A stretch of 64,000 nucleotides of DNA, taken from Pseudomonas paracarnis. GTDB taxonomy: Bacteria; Pseudomonadota; Gammaproteobacteria; Pseudomonadales; Pseudomonadaceae. The notes beneath the pieces were generated by a model. The model was not told where the DNA came from, ran no database searches, and worked only from the letters and a program-made list of their open reading frames with translations. A program made the translations under genes and the position numbers. Below, one piece after another: positions 34,803 to 43,656 of the stretch (within the stretch, counting starts at the first letter, position 1; each line of letters starts with the position of its first letter). Location: assembly GCF_904063055.1 (NCBI RefSeq), contig NZ_CAJFCN010000011.1, positions 1-64,000 on the forward strand, in the 5' to 3' direction.

Positions 34803-36044
34803 ATGTCTAACTTGGCTCTAACATCCCCCCAGAGTGATGTGGACGTAGCTCCCCTGCTGTTGCCCGCCACGGTGCTGCGCAACGACGCCCAGGCGCTGAG
34901 CGCCGCCCACGAGCTGGCCCAGGCTGCGCGTGCGCAGGCCGCCCAGCGCGACCAGCAACGCAAACTGCCCTGGGCGCAGCTCGAACAGTTCACCCGCAGC
35001 GGCTTGGGCAGTATTTCCATTCCCCGCGAATACGGCGGCCCCCAGGTGTCGTTTGTGACCCTGGCCGAAGTCTTCGCGATCATCAGCGCGGCCGACCCGG
35101 CACTCGGGCAGATCCCGCAGAACCATTTCGGCATCTTGCACGTATTGCAGGGCACCGCCACCGAGCGTCAGAAAAAGCAGCTGTTCCAGAGCGTGCTCGA
35201 CGGCTGGCGCATCGGCAACGGCGGCCCGGAACGCGGCACCAAAAATACTCTGGAGCTCAAGGCGCGCCTCACGGCCGAAGGCGACGGTTACGTGCTCAGC
35301 GGCCAGAAGTTCTACTCCACAGGCGCCCTGTTCGCTCACTGGGTGGCAATCAAGGCCCTGAACGATGACGGCAAGCAGGTCATGGCTTTTGTACGTCGCG
35401 GCAGCGAAGGGCTGCGCATCGTTGATGACTGGTCCGGCTTTGGCCAACGTACCACCGCCAGCGGCACCGTGCTGCTTGATCGCGTAGCGGTGGACCCGGA
35501 CCTGGTCATCGACAACTGGCGCCTGGGCGAAAGCCCGAATATCCAAGGGGCCGTGTCGCAACTGATCCAGGCCGCCATCGACGCCGGCATCGCCCGGGGC
35601 GCCCTCGACGATGCCATCGCCTTCGTGCGTGAGCGTTCGCGCCCGTGGATCGACGCCAAGGTCGAGCGAGCCAGCGACGACCTGTATGTGATCGCCGATA
35701 TCGGCAAGCTGAAGATCGAACTGCACGCCGCCGAAGCCCTGCTGCGCAAGGCAGGCCAGGTGCTTGACCAGGTCAGCGCCGCGCCGATCACCGCGCAATC
35801 CGCCGCCCACGCCTCGATTGCCGTGGCCGAAGCCAAGGTGCTGACCACCGAAGTGGCGTTACAAGTCACCGAGAAGCTCTTCGAACTGGCGGGCAGCCGC
35901 GCCACCCTGGCCGAATTCAACCTTGACCGTCACTGGCGCAACGCCCGGGTTCACACCCTGCACGACCCGGTGCGCTGGAAGTACCACGCCATCGGCGCCT
36001 ATCGGCTCAACGGCACCTTGCCGGCTCGGCATTCGTGGATTTAA
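34803..36044 (+). CDS. sfnB: SfnB-type acyl-CoA dehydrogenase-like flavoprotein
   Basis: 413 residues from ATG 34803. An acyl-CoA dehydrogenase fold: the N-terminal helical part holds LGSISIPREYGGPQVSFVTLAE. The middle FAD-binding part has YVLSGQKFYSTGALFAHW and IVDDWSGFGQRTTASGTVLLD. The C-terminal helices end with HWRNARVHTLHDPVRWKYHA. WSGFGQRTT and RVHTLHDPVRWK are features of the SfnB/SoxC/DszC flavin monooxygenase branch used in sulfur acquisition, rather than of beta-oxidation enzymes. It is the first of two tandem homologues followed by a DszA-type monooxygenase. The in-frame upstream part (34728-34802) lacks a ribosome site. Confidence 0.85.
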   Translation: MSNLALTSPQSDVDVAPLLLPATVLRNDAQALSAAHELAQAARAQAAQRDQQRKLPWAQLEQFTRSGLGSISIPREYGGPQVSFVTLAEVFAIISAADPALGQIPQNHFGILHVLQGTATERQKKQLFQSVLDGWRIGNGGPERGTKNTLELKARLTAEGDGYVLSGQKFYSTGALFAHWVAIKALNDDGKQVMAFVRRGSEGLRIVDDWSGFGQRTTASGTVLLDRVAVDPDLVIDNWRLGESPNIQGAVSQLIQAAIDAGIARGALDDAIAFVRERSRPWIDAKVERASDDLYVIADIGKLKIELHAAEALLRKAGQVLDQVSAAPITAQSAAHASIAVAEAKVLTTEVALQVTEKLFELAGSRATLAEFNLDRHWRNARVHTLHDPVRWKYHAIGAYRLNGTLPARHSWI

Positions 36045-36084
36045 CCAACCAGAACACTTTTTCCACGAGCTTCTGGAGAAACTC

Positions 36085-37278
36085 ATGACCCTTTCTCACC
36101 CCGTCGCGGTCATTACCAGCGACGAACAAGCGCTTATTGTCGCCAGCGATCTTGCTGAAGACTTGCGCCGCGACAGCGCCCAACGCGACCGCGAACGCCG
36201 CCTGCCGCTGCCCGAGCTGGACGGGTTTTCCCGCTCTGGCCTGTGGGGCATCAGCGTGCCCAAGGCCTACGGTGGCGCGGGCGTGTCCAACGTCACCCTG
36301 GCCAAGGTCATCGCACTGATCGCCCAGGCCGATGGCTCGTTGGGCCAGATTCCGCAAAACCATTTCTATGCCCTCGAAGTACTGCGGGTGAACGGCAGCC
36401 CCGAACAGCAGCAACGCCTGTACGCCGAGGTATTGGCTGGCCAACGCTTTGGCAACGCCTTGGCGGAGCTGGGCACCAAGACCGCACACGACCGCATTAC
36501 CAGCCTCACCCGCGACGGCGATGGTTTTCGCATCAACGGGCGCAAGTTCTACGCCACCGGCGCGATCTACGCCCAGCGCATCCCCACCTCGGTGGTGGAT
36601 GAAAACGGCGTCCAGCACCTGGCCTTCGTACCGCGTGACAGCGAGGGGCTGACGGTGATCGATGACTGGAGCGGCTTCGGCCAGCGCACCACCGGCAGCG
36701 GCTCGGTAGTGTTCGACAACGTGTGGGTCGCGGCGCAAGACGTGGTGCCGTTCCAGAGCGCCTTCGAACGCCCGACTACTGTCGGCCCGCTGGCGCAGAT
36801 CCTTCACGCAGCCATCGACACCGGCATCGCCCGCGCAGCCTTTGAGGATGCCTTGCATTTTGTGCGCACCAAGACCCGCCCGTGGATCGACGCCGGCAAC
36901 GACAAGGCCACCGAAGACCCGCTGACACTCAAGAGCTTCGGCCACCTGAGCAGCCGCCTGCACGCCGCCGAAGCCTTGCTGGAACGCTCGGGTGAATTCC
37001 TCGACCGCGCCCAGGCCGACAGCAATGCCCAGACCGTCGCCGCAGCCTCCATCGCCGTTGCCGAAATACGCGCCCTGAGCACCGAGATTTCCCTGGCGGC
37101 CGGCAGCACCCTGTTCGAACTGGCCGGCAGCCAGGCGACCCTGGCCGAACACGGCCTGGACCGCCACTGGCGCAACGCCCGGGTGCACACCCTGCACGAC
37201 CCGGTGCGCTGGAAATACCATGCGGTTGGCAACTACTACCTCAACGATGAAAACCCGCCGCTGCGGGGGACCATCTGA
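36085..37278 (+). CDS. Second SfnB-type acyl-CoA dehydrogenase-like flavoprotein
   Basis: 397 residues from ATG 36085, with TCTGGAGAA about 7 bases upstream. It is clearly homologous to the preceding gene along its length: LGQIPQNHF, WSGFGQRTTGSGSVVFD and RHWRNARVHTLHDPVRWKYHA recur. The two are diverged paralogues, not a recent duplication. It probably oxidises a different organosulfur substrate, or works with the FMN monooxygenase that follows with a one-base overlap. An open frame from 35923 includes the tail of the previous gene and is not the real start. Confidence 0.84.
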   Translation: MTLSHPVAVITSDEQALIVASDLAEDLRRDSAQRDRERRLPLPELDGFSRSGLWGISVPKAYGGAGVSNVTLAKVIALIAQADGSLGQIPQNHFYALEVLRVNGSPEQQQRLYAEVLAGQRFGNALAELGTKTAHDRITSLTRDGDGFRINGRKFYATGAIYAQRIPTSVVDENGVQHLAFVPRDSEGLTVIDDWSGFGQRTTGSGSVVFDNVWVAAQDVVPFQSAFERPTTVGPLAQILHAAIDTGIARAAFEDALHFVRTKTRPWIDAGNDKATEDPLTLKSFGHLSSRLHAAEALLERSGEFLDRAQADSNAQTVAAASIAVAEIRALSTEISLAAGSTLFELAGSQATLAEHGLDRHWRNARVHTLHDPVRWKYHAVGNYYLNDENPPLRGTI

Positions 37279-38636
37279 TGAGCAAAAAAAAGATCCTGCT
37301 CAATGCTTTCAACATGAACTGCATCGGGCACATCAATCACGGTTTGTGGACTCATCCACGGGACAACTCGACCGAGTACAAGACCCTCGAATACTGGACT
37401 GAACTGGCGAAGATCCTGGAGCGCGGGTTGTTCGACGGTTTGTTCATCGCTGATATCGTCGGCGTGTATGACGTGTATCAGGACTCCATCGACGTGCCGC
37501 TCCAGGAGTCGATCCAGTTACCGGTCAACGACCCGTTGCTGCTGGTGTCGGCCATGGCCGCCGTTACCCAGCACCTTGGCTTCGGCCTTACCGCCAACCT
37601 CACCTATGAGCCGCCGTACCTGTTCGCCCGGCGCCTGTCGACGCTGGATCACCTGAGCCGTGGCCGGGTGGGTTGGAACATTGTCACCGGCTACCTCGAC
37701 AGCGCCGCCAAGGCCATGGGCCTTACCGAACAGGTCGAGCATGACCGGCGCTACGACCAGGCCGATGAATACCTGCAGGTGTTGTACAAGCTCTGGGAAG
37801 GCAGTTGGGAGGACGACGCGGTGCGCAACGATCGCCAAGCGCGGGTGTATGCGCAACCGGGCAAGGTGCACAAGGTAGAGCACCACGGCGAGTTCTATCA
37901 GGTGGAGGGTTACCACCTGTGCGAGCCCTCGCCCCAGCGCACGCCGGTGCTGTTCCAGGCCGGCAGTTCCGAGCGCGGCTTGCTGTTCGCCGGGCGGCAT
38001 GCCGAGTGCGTGTTTATCAGCGGGCAGAACAAGGCCGCGACCAAGCGCCAGGTGGACAAGGTGCGCGCCAGCGCAGTGGAGGCTGGGCGCAACCCGGACG
38101 ACATCAAGGTGTTCATGGGCCTGAACGTCATTGTGGGCGCCACTGAAGCGTTGGCCTGGAACAAGCACGCCGAGTACCTCAGCTACGCCAGCGCGGAAGC
38201 CGGCGTGGCGCACTTCTCGGCCTCGACCGGGATTGATTTTGCCCAGTACGCGTTGGACGAACCGATCCAGTACGTCAAGAGCAACGCGATCCAGTCGGCC
38301 ACCCAGAACCTGCAGAACAACGACTGGACCCGGCGCAAATTGCTCGACCAGCACGCCTTGGGCGGGCGCTATATCACCCTGGTGGGCTCGCCTGAACAGG
38401 TGGCCGATGAGCTGGAATCCTGGATCAGCGAAACCGGGCTGGATGGTTTCAACCTGACGCGCATTGTGACGCCGGAGAGCTATGTGGATTTCATTGAGCT
38501 GGTGATACCGGAACTACAACGACGGGGCTCGTACAAGACGGAATATGCGCAGGGAACGCTGCGGGAAAAAGTCTTTCACGACACGGCTCGCTTACCCAAC
38601 CAACACACCGGCTCTACCTACCGCCACGTTGTTTGA
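37278..38636 (+). CDS. FMN-dependent monooxygenase, NtaA/SnaA/DszA family
   Basis: 452 residues, a bacterial luciferase-like TIM barrel. Typical segments are HINHGLWTHPRDNSTEYKTL near the N-terminus, LSTLDHLSRGRVGWNIVTGYLDSAAKA in the FMN site, and TPVLFQAGSSERGLLFAGRHAE in the second half. DszA-type enzymes use reduced FMN to cleave carbon-sulfur bonds in sulfones or related compounds. The ATG overlaps the stop of the preceding flavoprotein gene (TGATG), and a MetQNI-type importer follows. The context argues for organosulfur use. The substrate is unknown. Confidence 0.88.
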   Translation: MSKKKILLNAFNMNCIGHINHGLWTHPRDNSTEYKTLEYWTELAKILERGLFDGLFIADIVGVYDVYQDSIDVPLQESIQLPVNDPLLLVSAMAAVTQHLGFGLTANLTYEPPYLFARRLSTLDHLSRGRVGWNIVTGYLDSAAKAMGLTEQVEHDRRYDQADEYLQVLYKLWEGSWEDDAVRNDRQARVYAQPGKVHKVEHHGEFYQVEGYHLCEPSPQRTPVLFQAGSSERGLLFAGRHAECVFISGQNKAATKRQVDKVRASAVEAGRNPDDIKVFMGLNVIVGATEALAWNKHAEYLSYASAEAGVAHFSASTGIDFAQYALDEPIQYVKSNAIQSATQNLQNNDWTRRKLLDQHALGGRYITLVGSPEQVADELESWISETGLDGFNLTRIVTPESYVDFIELVIPELQRRGSYKTEYAQGTLREKVFHDTARLPNQHTGSTYRHVV

Positions 38637-38740
38637 TCGTTCCCACGCTCCGCGGGGGAATGCCTCTTGGACGCTCTGCGTTCGCTTTGGGGACGCGGAG
38701 CGTCCCTGGCTGCATTACCACGCGGAGCGTGGGAACGATC
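38635..38740. repeat. GTTCCCACGC-family palindromic element, copy B
   Basis: About 106 bases with inverted ends beginning GATCGTTCCCACGCTCCGCG. The element starts inside the TGA stop codon of the monooxygenase gene. The right end shows CGCGGAGCGTGGGAACGATC. It may act as a barrier between this gene and the following transporter genes. Confidence 0.85.
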
Positions 38741-38773
38741 TCGCTACCTAAGACCTTATGACTGGAAACCACT

Positions 38774-39589
38774 ATGAAAAAGACATTCTTAAACAACCCA
38801 GTCAAAGCACTGGCCCTGGCCTTCGGCTTATTCAGCTCGGCGGTATTTGCCGCCGACGCCCCGCTGAAAATCGGCACCACCGCTGCCTTCGCCATTCCGC
38901 TGGAAGCCGCCGTAGAAGAGGCCGGCAAGCAGGGCCTGAAGGTCGAACTGGTGGAGTTCACCGACTGGATCGCGCCCAACGTCAGCCTCGCCGCCGGCGA
39001 TATCGACGTGAACTACTTTCAGCACATTCCCTTCCTGGAGAACGCCAAGGCCGCCGCCGGGTTTGACCTGGTGCCGTACGCGCCGGGCATCATCAACAAC
39101 GTCGGGCTGTATTCGAAAAAATACAAAAGCTTCAACGAGCTGCCCGCAGGCGCCAGCGTGGCGATTGCCAACGACCCGATCAACAGCGGGCGCGGCCTGC
39201 AACTGCTGGCCAAGGCCGGGCTGATCACCCTCAAACCGGGCGTGGGCTACAAGGCCACCGAAGAAGACATCATCGCCAACCCGAAAAACATCAAGATCCT
39301 GCAAGTGGAAGCGGTGCAACTGGTGCGCGCCTATGACGACGCCGATCTGGTGCAGGGCTACCCGGCGTACATCCGCCTGTCCAAGACCTTCGATGCCGAG
39401 TCGGCACTGCTGTTCGACGGCCTCGATCATCCGGAATACGTGATTCAGTTCGTCATCCAGCCCAAGAGCAAAACCGACCCACGGGTGATCAAGTTCGTCG
39501 ATATCTACCAGCACTCGCCGGTGGTGCGTGCGGCCTTGGACAAGTCCCTCGGCAAGCTCTATCAGGTTGGCTGGGAAGCTAAACCATGA
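38774..39589 (+). CDS. MetQ-like ABC substrate-binding protein
   Basis: 271 residues. A signal peptide (VKALALAFGLFSSAVFA) without a lipobox cysteine precedes an NlpA-type fold: VEFTDWIAPNVSLAAGDIDV, NYFQHIPFLEN and VAIANDPINSGRGLQLL. Classical MetQ proteins bind methionine; the placement after organosulfur monooxygenases suggests methionine or a related sulfur compound. First gene of a complete importer with the two genes that follow; it overlaps the ATPase gene by four bases. Confidence 0.88.
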   Translation: MKKTFLNNPVKALALAFGLFSSAVFAADAPLKIGTTAAFAIPLEAAVEEAGKQGLKVELVEFTDWIAPNVSLAAGDIDVNYFQHIPFLENAKAAAGFDLVPYAPGIINNVGLYSKKYKSFNELPAGASVAIANDPINSGRGLQLLAKAGLITLKPGVGYKATEEDIIANPKNIKILQVEAVQLVRAYDDADLVQGYPAYIRLSKTFDAESALLFDGLDHPEYVIQFVIQPKSKTDPRVIKFVDIYQHSPVVRAALDKSLGKLYQVGWEAKP

Positions 39590-40701
39590 GTGCCGCCAAC
39601 GCCCGATTGCACGATCTGGCCCCTGCGCCCAGCCACGCGGAACAGACTGAACTGCACCCGGACTTGAACCGCGCCCATGTGCGGTTCATCAACCTGGGCA
39701 AAACCTATGACGGCACGGTGCATGCGCTGCAAGGCATTGACCTGGCGATCCAGCGGGGCGAAGTGTTCGGCATCATCGGCCGCAGCGGCGCCGGCAAGTC
39801 ATCGCTGATCCGCACCATCAACCGCCTGGAACAACCCAGCAGCGGACGGGTGCTGATCGACCAGGTGGACATCGGCAGCTTCGATGAAGACCACCTGGTG
39901 GCGCTGCGGCGACGCATCGGCATGATCTTCCAGCACTTCAACCTGATGTCGGCCAAGACCGTGTGGCAGAACGTCGAGTTGCCGCTCAAGGTCGCCGGTG
40001 TGCCCCAGGCACAACGCGCGCGAAAGGTGCATGAACTGCTGGAGCTGGTAGGCCTGCAAGACAAACACAAGGCGTACCCGGCGCAGCTGTCCGGCGGGCA
40101 GAAGCAGCGCGTCGGCATCGCCCGCGCGCTGGTGCACGACCCCGAGATTCTGCTGTGCGACGAAGCCACCTCGGCCCTCGACCCGGAAACTACCCAGTCG
40201 ATCCTCGGCCTGCTGCGCGAGATCAACCAGCGCCTGGGCCTGACCATCGTGCTGATCACCCATGAGATGGCGGTGATCCGCGACATCTGCCACCGCGTAG
40301 TGGTGCTGGAGCACGGGCGTATCGTCGAGCAAGGCCCGGTGTGGCAGGTGTTTGGCGATCCGCAACATGAGGTCAGCAAGACCCTGCTCGCACCGCTGCA
40401 ACACGGCTTGCCGCCAGAGTTGCAACGCCGCCTGCAACCCACGCCCGCCTCGGCCGACGCCGCACTGGTGCTGCGCCTGCAGTTCACCGGCAGCGACACC
40501 CTGGAGCCAGACCTCGCGGCACTGTTCAGTGCCCTCGGCGGCCGTGTGCGTTTACTACAAGGGGGCGTGGAACGCATCCAGGGGCATGCCTTGGGGCAAC
40601 TGCTGCTGGCGGTGAATGGATCGCCGCACAACGCCGAAGAACTGCGCAAACGCGCGGCCAACTGGGCACAACAGGTGGAGGTGCTGGGCTATGTGGTTTG
40701 A
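39586..40701 (+). CDS. MetN-like ABC ATPase
   Basis: 371 residues, longer than the basic ATPase because it carries an N-terminal extension of about 30 residues and a C-terminal NIL regulatory domain (about 285-365). Walker A is GRSGAGKSS (about 65-73), the signature LSGGQKQRVGIARALV, Walker B ILLCDEATSALD and the switch His in LITHEMAVIRD. MetN ATPases are inhibited by intracellular methionine through the NIL domain. It overlaps the permease gene by 11 bases. Confidence 0.92.
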   Translation: MSAANARLHDLAPAPSHAEQTELHPDLNRAHVRFINLGKTYDGTVHALQGIDLAIQRGEVFGIIGRSGAGKSSLIRTINRLEQPSSGRVLIDQVDIGSFDEDHLVALRRRIGMIFQHFNLMSAKTVWQNVELPLKVAGVPQAQRARKVHELLELVGLQDKHKAYPAQLSGGQKQRVGIARALVHDPEILLCDEATSALDPETTQSILGLLREINQRLGLTIVLITHEMAVIRDICHRVVVLEHGRIVEQGPVWQVFGDPQHEVSKTLLAPLQHGLPPELQRRLQPTPASADAALVLRLQFTGSDTLEPDLAALFSALGGRVRLLQGGVERIQGHALGQLLLAVNGSPHNAEELRKRAANWAQQVEVLGYVV

Positions 40702-41335
40702 TCGTTTAGTGCAGGGCGCCATCGACACCTTGTTGATGGTGGGGGTGTCATCGCTGATCGCGCTGCTGGTGGGCATTCCGCTGGCGGTATTCCTGGTCAC
40801 CAGTGACAAGGGCGGCATCTACCAGGCACCGGCGCTAAACCGCGTGCTGGGAGCGTTCGTGAATCTGTTCCGCTCCATTCCGTTTCTGATCCTGATGGTG
40901 GCGCTCATCCCGTTCACGCGCCTGATCGTCGGCACCACCTATGGCGTCTGGGCGGCAGTGGTACCGCTGACCATCGCCGCCACGCCGTTCTTTGCACGCA
41001 TCGCTGAAGTGAGCCTGCGCGAGGTCGACCATGGCCTGATCGAAGCCGCGCAGGCCATGGGTTGCCGCCGTTGGCACATCATCTGGCATGTGCTGTTGCC
41101 AGAGGCGTTGCCCGGCATCGTCGGCGGCTTCACGATCACCCTGGTGACCATGATCAATTCATCGGCCATGGCCGGAGCAATCGGCGCCGGTGGCCTGGGC
41201 GATATTGCCTACCGCTATGGCTACCAGCGCTTCGATACGCAGATCATGCTCACTGTGATTGTGTTGCTGGTGGTGCTGGTGGCGGTGATCCAACTGAGTG
41301 GGGATAGGTTGGCGCGGGTGTTGAACAAGCGCTGA
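40691..41335 (+). CDS. MetI-like ABC permease
   Basis: 214 residues from ATG 40691, inside the end of the ATPase gene. Five membrane helices. MetI hallmarks: NLFRSIPFLILMVALIPFTR, the coupling loop EAAQAMGCRRWHIIWHVLLPEALPG and INSSAMAGAIGAGGLGDIAYRYGYQRF. It completes the second MetQNI-type system of the region. The open frame that continues upstream to 40616 is the ATPase gene read in another frame. Confidence 0.93.
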   Translation: MWFDRLVQGAIDTLLMVGVSSLIALLVGIPLAVFLVTSDKGGIYQAPALNRVLGAFVNLFRSIPFLILMVALIPFTRLIVGTTYGVWAAVVPLTIAATPFFARIAEVSLREVDHGLIEAAQAMGCRRWHIIWHVLLPEALPGIVGGFTITLVTMINSSAMAGAIGAGGLGDIAYRYGYQRFDTQIMLTVIVLLVVLVAVIQLSGDRLARVLNKR

Positions 41336-41337
41336 CG

Positions 41338-42441
41338 TCACGGGCACTCATCCAGTTGGGCAACACTGGCACGGGGCACGAAGGTGATGGTTTTTTCCTT
41401 GGCCTGCCAGGGCCGCACGATATAGCTGCCATCCGAGTCGGCCATCACTCGCAGTTTTACGCTGCGCTTGGGGTTTTCGGCGTCTACCAGCGCGCCGGGA
41501 ACCTGGGCCTGCGCCGTCCAGGTCATCAACGTACAAACGCGCCCTCCCGAGGCGGATCCTTGCAGCGGCAGGCCGCCCAACTTGGCCCCACTCGCCGGGA
41601 TCAGCCCGAGTAAAACGATGAGCGCAAAGGCCACCAATGAGGCGAACGCCACCGGGTTTTTCTGGACGCGCATACGCACCACCAGGCAGGCGGCGCTTCC
41701 CTGGATCAGGAACAACACGGCCATTTCGGCGGCCATGAACGGCGCAAAGAACACGGCGCTGTCGGAGTACTCGCTGAAGGCGCGGGAGACCGGCACCGTC
41801 ACCATCAGAATGACCACCATTTGAACCACCCCGGCGCCAGCACTGGCCAGCCAGAACTCGCCGGACAACTCACGCAGGGCAACATGGGCGGGGCGCGAAC
41901 GAATGATGATGCCGACATAGGCCACTACCGCCGCCATGATCGCTACGATCCAACTGAACGTCAGCAAAAACCCACTTTCGGTGTTCACGGACAGGTATAC
42001 GGCGGACATCCAGAACACAAACATCACCAACAGGCTGGCCGCCCAATGTCCCAGTAATCTCCTGTGCTGGGCCGTCTCTTGCGGCGACTGCGGGCTGAGA
42101 TTGAGTTGATCACTCAGACGCACACCTGTGCCGTTCAGGCGTGTGAACAAGATGAACGTGGGCACCAGGATCGATGCACCCATCATGCCGATCACAAATA
42201 CCAACATGGCGAACATCGCTGGCAATGCGGTGAACGCCGACGCCGACAAGATACTCAGCGGCACCTTTTCCATCTGGATGTACTGGTACAGGTACAGGCC
42301 TGCCACCGAGAGAATCCCCACCGTCAGCGGCCAGGCACGCTCATTGAGCCAGAACAGCCCATTGCTCAATCTCGTGGCGTATTGGTCGACCTTGTTCGGC
42401 GCGGTGTGGTTGCCAACGGTGGGACGTTTTTCCTCTTCCAT
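41338..42441 (-). CDS. Unidentified membrane protein with C-terminal soluble domain
   Basis: 367 residues from ATG 42441; in-frame ATGs at 42483 and 42528 are alternatives, and none has a strong ribosome site. About seven hydrophobic segments, including ALPAMFAMLVFVIGMMGASI, SLLVMFVFWMSAVYL and ALIVLLGLIPASGA, are followed by a soluble tail of about 90 residues with two cysteines (RVCTLMTW and the terminal DECP). I recognise no family. It is convergent with the MetI-like gene, only 2 bases away, and divergent from the methyltransferase gene. Base composition is normal for the genome. Function unknown. Confidence 0.7.
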   Translation of the reverse strand: MEEEKRPTVGNHTAPNKVDQYATRLSNGLFWLNERAWPLTVGILSVAGLYLYQYIQMEKVPLSILSASAFTALPAMFAMLVFVIGMMGASILVPTFILFTRLNGTGVRLSDQLNLSPQSPQETAQHRRLLGHWAASLLVMFVFWMSAVYLSVNTESGFLLTFSWIVAIMAAVVAYVGIIIRSRPAHVALRELSGEFWLASAGAGVVQMVVILMVTVPVSRAFSEYSDSAVFFAPFMAAEMAVLFLIQGSAACLVVRMRVQKNPVAFASLVAFALIVLLGLIPASGAKLGGLPLQGSASGGRVCTLMTWTAQAQVPGALVDAENPKRSVKLRVMADSDGSYIVRPWQAKEKTITFVPRASVAQLDECP

Positions 42442-42617
42442 GGATGTATAACCCTCTGCAAATGAGGGCCAAATCTTACCCATAATTTCCCGTGGCGGTC
42501 TGTCGGATGCGCACACTGCGAGCGCCATGAAGTGCCCTACAGCGGATACACGGTTTTCAACTCAAGAGTGGGCCGGGGTATAGTCCAACCACCTCAGCCG
42601 CAGCCGTGCGCCATGCC

Positions 42618-43244
42618 ATGAAACTTGCTCCCGACGACCTCAACCAGATCACCTCCACCACCCTGGGCCATTACAACAAGGTGGCCGAAGACTTCCGTGA
42701 AGGCACCCGCGATCACGATGTGAGCCAGAACGTCGACGCGCTGCTGCGGCATATCCAGGGCACGCCGCCGTTCACTGTGCTGGATTTCGGCTGTGGGCCA
42801 GGGCGGGATTTGCAGACGTTTACGCGCATGGGGCATATCGCCGTGGGCCTGGATGGCTCCGAACGTTTTGCGCAGATGGCCCGCGAAGACAGCGGCTGTG
42901 AGGTGCTGCAGCAGGACTTTCTCAAGCTGGACCTGCCCGCCGACCGCTTCGATGGCGTGTTTGCCAATGCGGTGCTGTTTCATATTCCCAAGCAGGAGTT
43001 GCCCCGAGTGCTCAAAGAGCTGCACGGCGCGTTGAAGCCTGGGGGCGTGCTGTTCAGCTCGAACCCTCGGGGCGAGAACCAGGAGGGCTGGAATGGGCCG
43101 CGGTATGGCTCTTATCACGATCTGCAGGCCTGGCGGGCCTTGCTGACCGCAGCCGGGTTTGAAGAGTTGGAGCACTACTACCGGCCGGCCGGGTTGCCGC
43201 GGGAACAGCAGCCTTGGTTGGCGAGTGTATGGCGTAAGATTTAG
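42618..43244 (+). CDS. Class I SAM-dependent methyltransferase
   Basis: 208 residues from ATG 42618; a GTG at 42606 is in frame. The SAM-binding motif I reads VLDFGCGPGRDLQTF (about 55-69), followed by the acidic motif II VGLDGSERFAQMA and the post-motif FDGVFANAVLFHIP. The fold is that of small-molecule methyltransferases (Methyltransf_11/25). It ends just before a 93-base tandem repeat array. The substrate is not predictable. Confidence 0.85.
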   Translation: MKLAPDDLNQITSTTLGHYNKVAEDFREGTRDHDVSQNVDALLRHIQGTPPFTVLDFGCGPGRDLQTFTRMGHIAVGLDGSERFAQMAREDSGCEVLQQDFLKLDLPADRFDGVFANAVLFHIPKQELPRVLKELHGALKPGGVLFSSNPRGENQEGWNGPRYGSYHDLQAWRALLTAAGFEELEHYYRPAGLPREQQPWLASVWRKI

Positions 43245-43284
43245 TGCTGCATCGCCTGTACCTGCCTCATCGCAGGCAAGCCAG

Positions 43285-43656
43285 CTCCCACCTTTGGAAT
43301 GCATTCCCTTGTGGGAGCCGGGCTTGCCCGCGATGACGCCGTAACGGGCAGCGTTATTTCACCTGATACACCACCGGCTCCCACCTTTGGAATGCATTCC
43401 CTTGTGGGAGCCGGGCTTGCCCGCGATGGCGCCGTAACGGGCAGCGTTATTTCACCTGATACACCACCGGCTCCCACCTTTGGAATGCATTCCCTTGTGG
43501 GAGCCGGGCTTGCCCGCGATGGCGCCGTAACGGGCAGCGTTATTTCACCTGATACACCACCGGCTCCCACCTTTGGAATGCATTCCCTTGTGGGAGCCGG
43601 GCTTGCCCGCGATGGCGCCGTAACGGGCAGCGTTATTTCACCTGATACACCACCGG
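43285..43656. repeat. Four-copy 93-bp tandem array containing a REP and a duplicated gene 3' end
   Basis: Exact period of 93 bases at 43285, 43378, 43471 and 43564. Each unit contains CTCCCACCTTTGGAATGCAT, a REP (GTGGGAGCCGGGCTTGCCCG) and a segment identical to the last codons and stop of the gene ending at 43633 (minus strand EPVVYQVK then TAA). Only one substitution (GATGACGCC in copy 1 versus GATGGCGCC) is seen. The unit is 31 codons long, so spurious frames run through the array on both strands. The rest of 43245-43284 is REP-derived. Confidence 0.95.

Noticed and set aside
43245..43656. CRISPR array at the 93-bp repeats
   Set aside because: The repeat and its spacer are identical in all units, so there are no unique spacers. 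No cas genes are nearby.
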